Below are positions 56,101-63,025 of a stretch of DNA of 64,000 nt, one piece after another. Source of the DNA: Hirundichthys speculiger (taxonomy: Eukaryota > Chordata > Actinopteri > Beloniformes > Exocoetidae); contig JAGFBZ010001543.1 in NCBI GenBank assembly GCA_018398805.1, forward strand, positions 62,001 to 126,000, in the 5' to 3' direction. The position numbers and the translations under genes were made by a program. Numbering within the stretch: position 1 is the first letter of the stretch; each line of letters begins with the position of its first letter. The notes under the pieces were generated by a model. The model saw nothing but the letters and a program-made list of their open reading frames with translations. It had not been told where the DNA came from and did not search any database.

Positions 56101-59100
56101 CCCTCACCCTGGGCAACTCCAGAGTAGAACAAAGTCCAGCCTCTCTCTCGAGAAGATTGGTTCCAGAGCCCAGGCTGCGCGTCAAGGTGAGCCTGACTAT
56201 ATCTAGTCGGTACCTCTCAACCTCACGCACAAGCTCAGGCTCCTTACCCACCAGAGAGGTGACATTCCATGTCCCAGAAGCCAGTTTAGTCAGCCGAGGG
56301 TCGGCACGCCAAGGCCCACGCTTTCAGCTGCCACCCATAACATACTGCACCTGACTCCTATGGCCCCCCCTGTGGGTGGTGGGCCCACGGGGCCCACAGT
56401 TTTAGTCATTAAACTGCAATTTTGTGTGTCAGGTTCCAGGTGTTTCTATCCATTTGAATGATTTAGAGTCCAATAACAGACTGACATGTATGTTTTACCT
56501 TCATGTTGTCCTGGTACTCTAGAGCAGTGATCAATCTTTTAATACTGCGTACCACCTGAGAAACTGTTCACCTCTCTCAGTACCACTATGATGACCAACT
56601 TTAAAATATAGCCATATATGCCTTCTCAATTAGCTGTAAACACAGGAGAGATGTTTATTCCTTATTGTTGGTTATTTATTGTTACCTGAATTTTGTTTGA
56701 AACATTGTATTTATAATGCATTGTATGTTTCTTAATTTAAAAAAAAAGTGAAAATGTGGAAAATCCTGACATTCCCCCGCAAACTGTGGTACGCGTACCA
56801 TTGGCGGTATGCGTACCACAGTTTGCGCACCACTGCTCTAGAGCATAAGTTGGAAACATGAAGACATTTAGTTGTAATTCAGCTTGAGTGTGTCCATTTG
56901 TCTCAGACTGGATATGAAAAGAAAAACTGATAATAAAACAAATTAGTACAGACAGAGGCAGCAAACACCTTCTCACCTGTCTCCCTCATCCTTTTATAGA
57001 GATGATGATGACATCAATGATGTGGCATCAATGGCTGGTGTCAACCTCAATGAGGAAAATGCCCGTATTCTAGCAACCAGTTCGGAGCTTGTTGGTACAA
57101 AGATCCGCTCCTGTAAAGATGAATCTTTCCTGCCTACCGACCTGCTGCACCGCCGCATGCTGGACATGGGTCTGTCTGTTCCTCGTTCAGTGTTTTTGTC
57201 CCTCTGTCTGTGTGCTCTGTCTGACTGTTTCTCTGCTCATTTGTCTATCTTGATTCATCATGAATGGTTCTGTTCTCATACTTGATTCTCAATCACAGCT
57301 AAGAAGCTAGGCGTGACTGAGGTGCCGTTGGACGTGGTGAACATCGTCTCCCATGCTACCCAGTCCAGACTGCGTTCTTTGCTGGAGAAGGTTTCAGTGG
57401 TCGCTCAGCACCGCACAGATGGTGGGAAAGTAAGAAAGCACACATATCAGAGGGTTTGTCACATATGCACAGACAATGGACTTCACTCATGAAACAAGCA
57501 GAACAGAATTCATGAATTTGTGACAGTGTTATTAGTTAAAATTTTTTGGTAGCTACAAACAAAGTCGAGCTGTACCTTGGAAAATGCATACCGCTTGTGT
57601 AAATGAACGCATATTAATATTGCTGTCTCAGACTTTACAATGTTAATGCCTTTTATGGGCTGTTATTCTCAAAATAGGGAGATACTTTTAAAATATGTCT
57701 TTCAAACATGAGAATAATTTAAAATATAACATGTTTATCGTAATTGATGGGCATTTCAAATGTTTGAGCTTCATTATGTTTATTAAAGTGTCAGTGGGTT
57801 GTTTAATCATGTAAGGCCCAGATATAGAAGAAAATTAGCAAAATATTTTTTGACCTCTCAGATATTGCTTTAGGATGTCTCTGACATAGAAATGACAGAT
57901 TTTTCAATTTTTTTTACATTTTAGTTAGTTTTTAGGGAAATTTTAGGGAGCAGAATTTCTGTATTTGTACTCACTTTCTGTGAACAGATACATAGAACAT
58001 TTAAGTTTTCATTTGCAGGGTTGATTGCTTACTCAGCCTTATAGTCATAATCACACAACAATCTTAGTTTTATAAATAAGAAGTTATTGATACAAATATT
58101 GGAGTAAATTTTATTTACAAAAATTTAAAATTTCAATTTTTTGTCACGAATCAACAACAAGTGGGACACAATCGTGAAGTGGAATGAAATTTATTGGATA
58201 TTTTTAACTTTTTTAACAAATAAACTGAAAAGTGGGGCATGCAATATTTATTCGGCCCCCTTGCATTAATACTTTGAGGACAGAATCCTTGATCTTGTGA
58301 TGTCTGGGGTGAGGGGAACCATTTGAATCCCTGATCTCACCAAGCTTTCAAAGTGATCAGGAAATCTCATGGGTGACGGTAGAGACGTGAACGATGGTGA
58401 AGCGTCTCTGGAGGGTGTAGATGCAACAGGTGCAGCAGGCACTTAAAAGAAGAAGATTAAAATCACACCCAAGACTTGTGGAAAAAAGTTGAAATGAAAG
58501 AAAAAGTTGAGCGATTTAAAAGTGCATAAAGCAGGAAGCAGCAGGAGCAAGCGAACACTTCTGCATCTTCAGAGGCTAGAGGACTGCATTTATTATGTAA
58601 ATGCAGTCTTGAGGGGAAAAAAAACATTTTCAGGCCTTTTTTAGAATTGTTAAAAGTGATGTTCTAATTCTTCAACAGTGGGCTTTATAGAGCTTAAATG
58701 GTCTTGCTATACCGATGGACACCAACACAGCGACTCGGGCTGATACAGAGCACACCAATGATGTCATGAAACTGTGGTGGATTCCTGATAGAGGCTTCTC
58801 AAATAATAGAGAAAATACAATTGTCACCAGCAGAAGGTTTTGCTAATATAATGAAATGCATTCTTTTGCATTCTAAATCATATCAACAATTATCGCTTCA
58901 ACTCTTGAATGCTTCGTTGGACAGAAGATGTGGCTTTAGTTATCTGGATTAACTCCTGGTCTCACAGGGAATGGAAGAGATGTGGTTCGGGGTCTCACCG
59001 TGAGCGTTTCAAAAGCGAAGCACTTGCTCGCGCTGCCTCCTCACCTGGATTTTTGATATTTGTCCCAACAGCTTCAAGATCATGTGAATCACGCGGTAGC

Positions 59101-62100
59101 CTGCATCTTTTCATATATAGTAGTCCCTGTGTTGGGGTTGATGCTAATTGATGAGCTTCGTGAGCATGCTCCCTGCATGCAGTCATTTCACTAACGTACA
59201 CACATTTCTACCAAAGAAGAAAAAAAATCTGTTTTATGCAGCGTTCAGGAATCCCAAGCAGATTTTTAGTAAGAAGGTGATTTATGTACAAATCTACGCA
59301 CAGATGTATAAAGATTTCATGAATGAGGCCCACTGTGTGAACACATAAGTTTTATTTTGGGATGTTGGTGAGTTCCTATCGTCTGAAGGCGGAGTTCAGA
59401 GATCTTCTGAAATGTTTAATTTGTACTTTTGTATTTTCACCATCAAGAATGAGTCCACTAAAATTTCTGTAATCAAAATCTTGAAAAAAGAAATTGTGTG
59501 CAGGTTCATGCTGAATTTAGTAAATTGTGGATAAAGTCACATTTGTCAGGTGAAAGACGGTATTTACGAAAGTCTGGATGACAGCCTGTTTGGCAAATAA
59601 ATAACAAAAATGGAACTCATTGTCCTCCAAATCAGCTGTTTGCTGCTTGTTGTTAAGTTACAGGATGTTTCACAGGAAGTCTTAGACATTTTGGAGAAAG
59701 ACACTGTCATCCAACAGACAACAAGCAGTGTAGGCTGAGACGGTGTGTGTCAGTGTCAGCTGTAAAGAAGGGCCTTTGTCATCAGCTGTTGTATTGCTGC
59801 AGTTTCTGCTTGATATACTGCTAATTCTGTCATAAAATAAAGATGTACTTGTCAGACTTCTGATGTTCTGCGAGTTTTAACTGAAAAGTTAAAATAATTT
59901 AAGAGTATTTCAGTCACTGAAACAACTCAGATTTGTGTCTGGTCTCTTCTTCAGAGATCAATAACCATCATTTGTCTGCTTTCTTTGACTTTCCTGCATC
60001 AGGGTGAAGAGTACTACGAGCAGAAATCTGATGTGCGTTCTCAGCTCCGTTTCTTTGAGCAGCTGGAGCGGATGGAAAAACAAAGGAAAGATGAACAAGA
60101 GCGAGAGATACTGCTGAAGGCAGCCAAGGTACCTAAATCATTTCTATAGTATTTTAAAGTTAAAGAGGGTATCTATGTGCTAAACCCAAACTGGGAACTG
60201 GTTGCACAAGCCAGGAGCCTGATATTTGAAGACACTCCCCCCAATTCCACTTTTTGGGAACTCTAGTAACCACACTAATCTTGCACTCTGAGTACAGGGC
60301 TGTTATGTCTTAAGTCCAGCTAACTGATTGGTCTCATCTAACTTTATGGATGGGATAGGTTTAGCCATAAGTACATACATGCATGCCTACACATTCACAG
60401 ATAGACGACATTCACCATCTCTTCAGCCATTTAACTGGGTACACCCTGCTAACACTGGGTTGGACCCCCTTTTGCCTTCAGAATTCCCTTAATTCTTTGT
60501 GGCATGGATGCAGCAAGGTTTTGGAAACATTCCTCAGAGATTTTGGTCCATATGACATGAAAATATCACACAATTCAGCTTTGTTCTTTTGTTTTGCTGA
60601 GGTTCTTTAGAAGTGGAACATCCTCTCAGCTGCTTGTTTCACTCTGAAAATACATCACTTTATTTTGAGGGAACAGAAATGTTCCATCGGTGACAGTTTT
60701 ATCAGTGACAAACTTGGAGTCCCATGATCAGCAGTACATACTTATTTTGTATAACAGCTGAAATTTCTGGGCCAGCTGTTGAATCCAGCTGCAATGTAGC
60801 AGAAAGCAGATATAAAGATATTTACTGTTGTGTTGCCACTCATCTTAGGTACATTTCCAACTGTCATCAACCTGCTAGAGACCAGATTACAGGCTGGTTA
60901 AACCTGTGAATTGTGGCTTCAAATGAACCAAACATATGAGTACATGATGAGTATCAGTTGAACCCTAATGCCATCTGTGAGTTTAAGACTCAGAAGAGTC
61001 TTCAGCAGCATGTTTCCATGTCGGTGTTGAATTAACCTGAAGTTTTACCTGCAGAGTCGCGCCCGACAAGAAGATCCAGAGCAGGCCCGGCTCAAGCAGA
61101 AGGCCAAAGAGGTATGACTGGCTTTTGTTGACTTTGACAGTGTTCTTCATCAGCAACAATACCTGCAGAAAAGATTAAACTCAGGAACCTAAATCTTTTT
61201 GTGGCAGGCAGAGGCTTTTGTAACCTCCTGGTGCTGATGATATGCTTTGTCTCCTCACAGATGCAGCAGCAGGAACTAGCTCAGATGCGACAGCGAGATG
61301 CAAACCTCACAGCTCTCGCTGCCATTGGGCCACGCAAGAAACGCAAGATGGATTTAGTGAGCGGAGCAACGGCTGGCAGCGAGGTATGCAATGTTTGAAC
61401 CAGGGTTCAGTGCAGGTGGTCATGTGACTCGAGGTCAATGTGTGTGTGTATGTATGTATATATATATATATATTAGATTAGATTCAACTTTATTACCATT
61501 GCACATGTCAAAGTACAGGGCAACGAAATGCAGTTAGCATCTAACCAGAAGTGCTTTTGCAGGGAAATAAATACAATGTACAGTATACACAGATATATAT
61601 ACACATGGATATATATATATATCAGAATCAGAATTAACTTTATTGCCAAGTACGATTTTACACATACGAGGAATTTGTTGTGGCGATGATGGTGCATGCA
61701 ATTAAGGAAAAATATAACAAACAATGTAAACTAAAAATATTACAATATAAATATATATACAAACTGTTTTTTGCATTAAGAGCAGAGTGACCAAGAGTGA
61801 TGTGCCATGAAAATGTGCAAATGAACAGGTAGTGCAGACTGAGCGTTAATGTAACGCATATTAGGGGTGCAATGGTACAGGTGGCTCATGGTCCGTACCG
61901 CGGTTTTTGTGTCACGGTTTCTGTACGGATTCGGTACAGTTTCAGACCACCTGATACTTTCCAGCTGATACGGGCATACAGGACGATGGAGAGCCGTAAG
62001 AGGAAAGGAGGAGGGCTGGCAGTTTTTATTATTGACTCTGGGCACCTCACCATTAAAGAACAGATCTGTTGTGAGGACATTTAGCTGCTTGCAGTTAGCA

Positions 62101-62988
62101 TAAGACTTTCCAGATATTTTTTCGGGCTTGAGTATGGTCAGTTGCCATGTGCCCCCACAGCTCCCTGATCATGCTGAGCATCCTCTGCGTCCTGCCCCAC
62201 ATCATCCTCACTTTCTGCATCCTGACTGTCTGTATCTACATCATCCTCAGATCCTATGTCTCTGTTCTTCTCTGGGAGCCAATCATCACTGTTGTCACTA
62301 CAATCATCATCACTGGAGCTAGATGGAATTTTCTGGACTATTCTCTTGGTTGCCTTATTCTTTGCTGCATTTAAAGTCTACAAAATATGATAAAATAATT
62401 ATTATAGTAACTCAAACCACAGCTAATCTGCACAAAAATATATATCTTAAAATAATAGTTTATAAATATAACAAACAGTGAAGCAATTATATGACATGTA
62501 AAAATGTACTGGTTGATGCATGATGTCCACTTTATTGGACACATGGTTAATTGTAATTTTGTACATATTGGACATAAAAATGTCATATTCCAAACAGATA
62601 ATATCCTTCCCTAGATGTTACTGTATATCATCATTTTTTTTTTTTTTTTTTTTTTAATCTTTTGGGCTCTTCTGGTATAGACGGATTGACAGGATATGCC
62701 AGCAGTGGTCGGCGGGGGTGGCTGTCTTTCGGTCATCTTGGGTTCAGAGGAAATTTACTTGCAGTTACACTGACTGACCACTGAACTGACCTCAATGGAC
62801 TATAGCAGCAGAGAACACTCTAGAGGCTAATGGGCAGTTCCACCACAGAAATCAATGCATTAAAGAGAAAGTTACTTTTTAGTAGCTGTCCACTGTAGTG
62901 ACCGCTTGCACCAGAGGGCTAATAAAGGATGTTAGAATTTACTGCCAGAGAGGACTGGTGAAGGACAAATTCACCTTTCACACTCCCA

Positions 62989-63025
<37 letters not shown>

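Larger units (their letters stand above)
53249..56397 (-). mobile_element. Non-LTR retrotransposon (RTE-like), near full length, perfect 12-bp target duplication
   Basis: Flanked by identical AGTTTTAGTCAT copies at 53237-53248 and 56398-56409. Minus-strand layout from 56397: a GC-rich 5' region, AP-type endonuclease, reverse transcriptase, and a C-terminal [20 protein letters not shown] block. The 3' tail is a short run of ATGGATGG-type repeats at 53249-53265. The tail type and single-frame layout suggest the RTE/Rex3 group, not certain. About 3.15 kb, with several frameshifts and a minisatellite at 55191-55340. Confidence 0.88.

Noticed and set aside
58677..59334. Possible transposon between CAGTGGGC and ...GGCCCACTG
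   Set aside because: The ends are similar but the flanking 8 bases do not match and there are no other internal inverted blocks.
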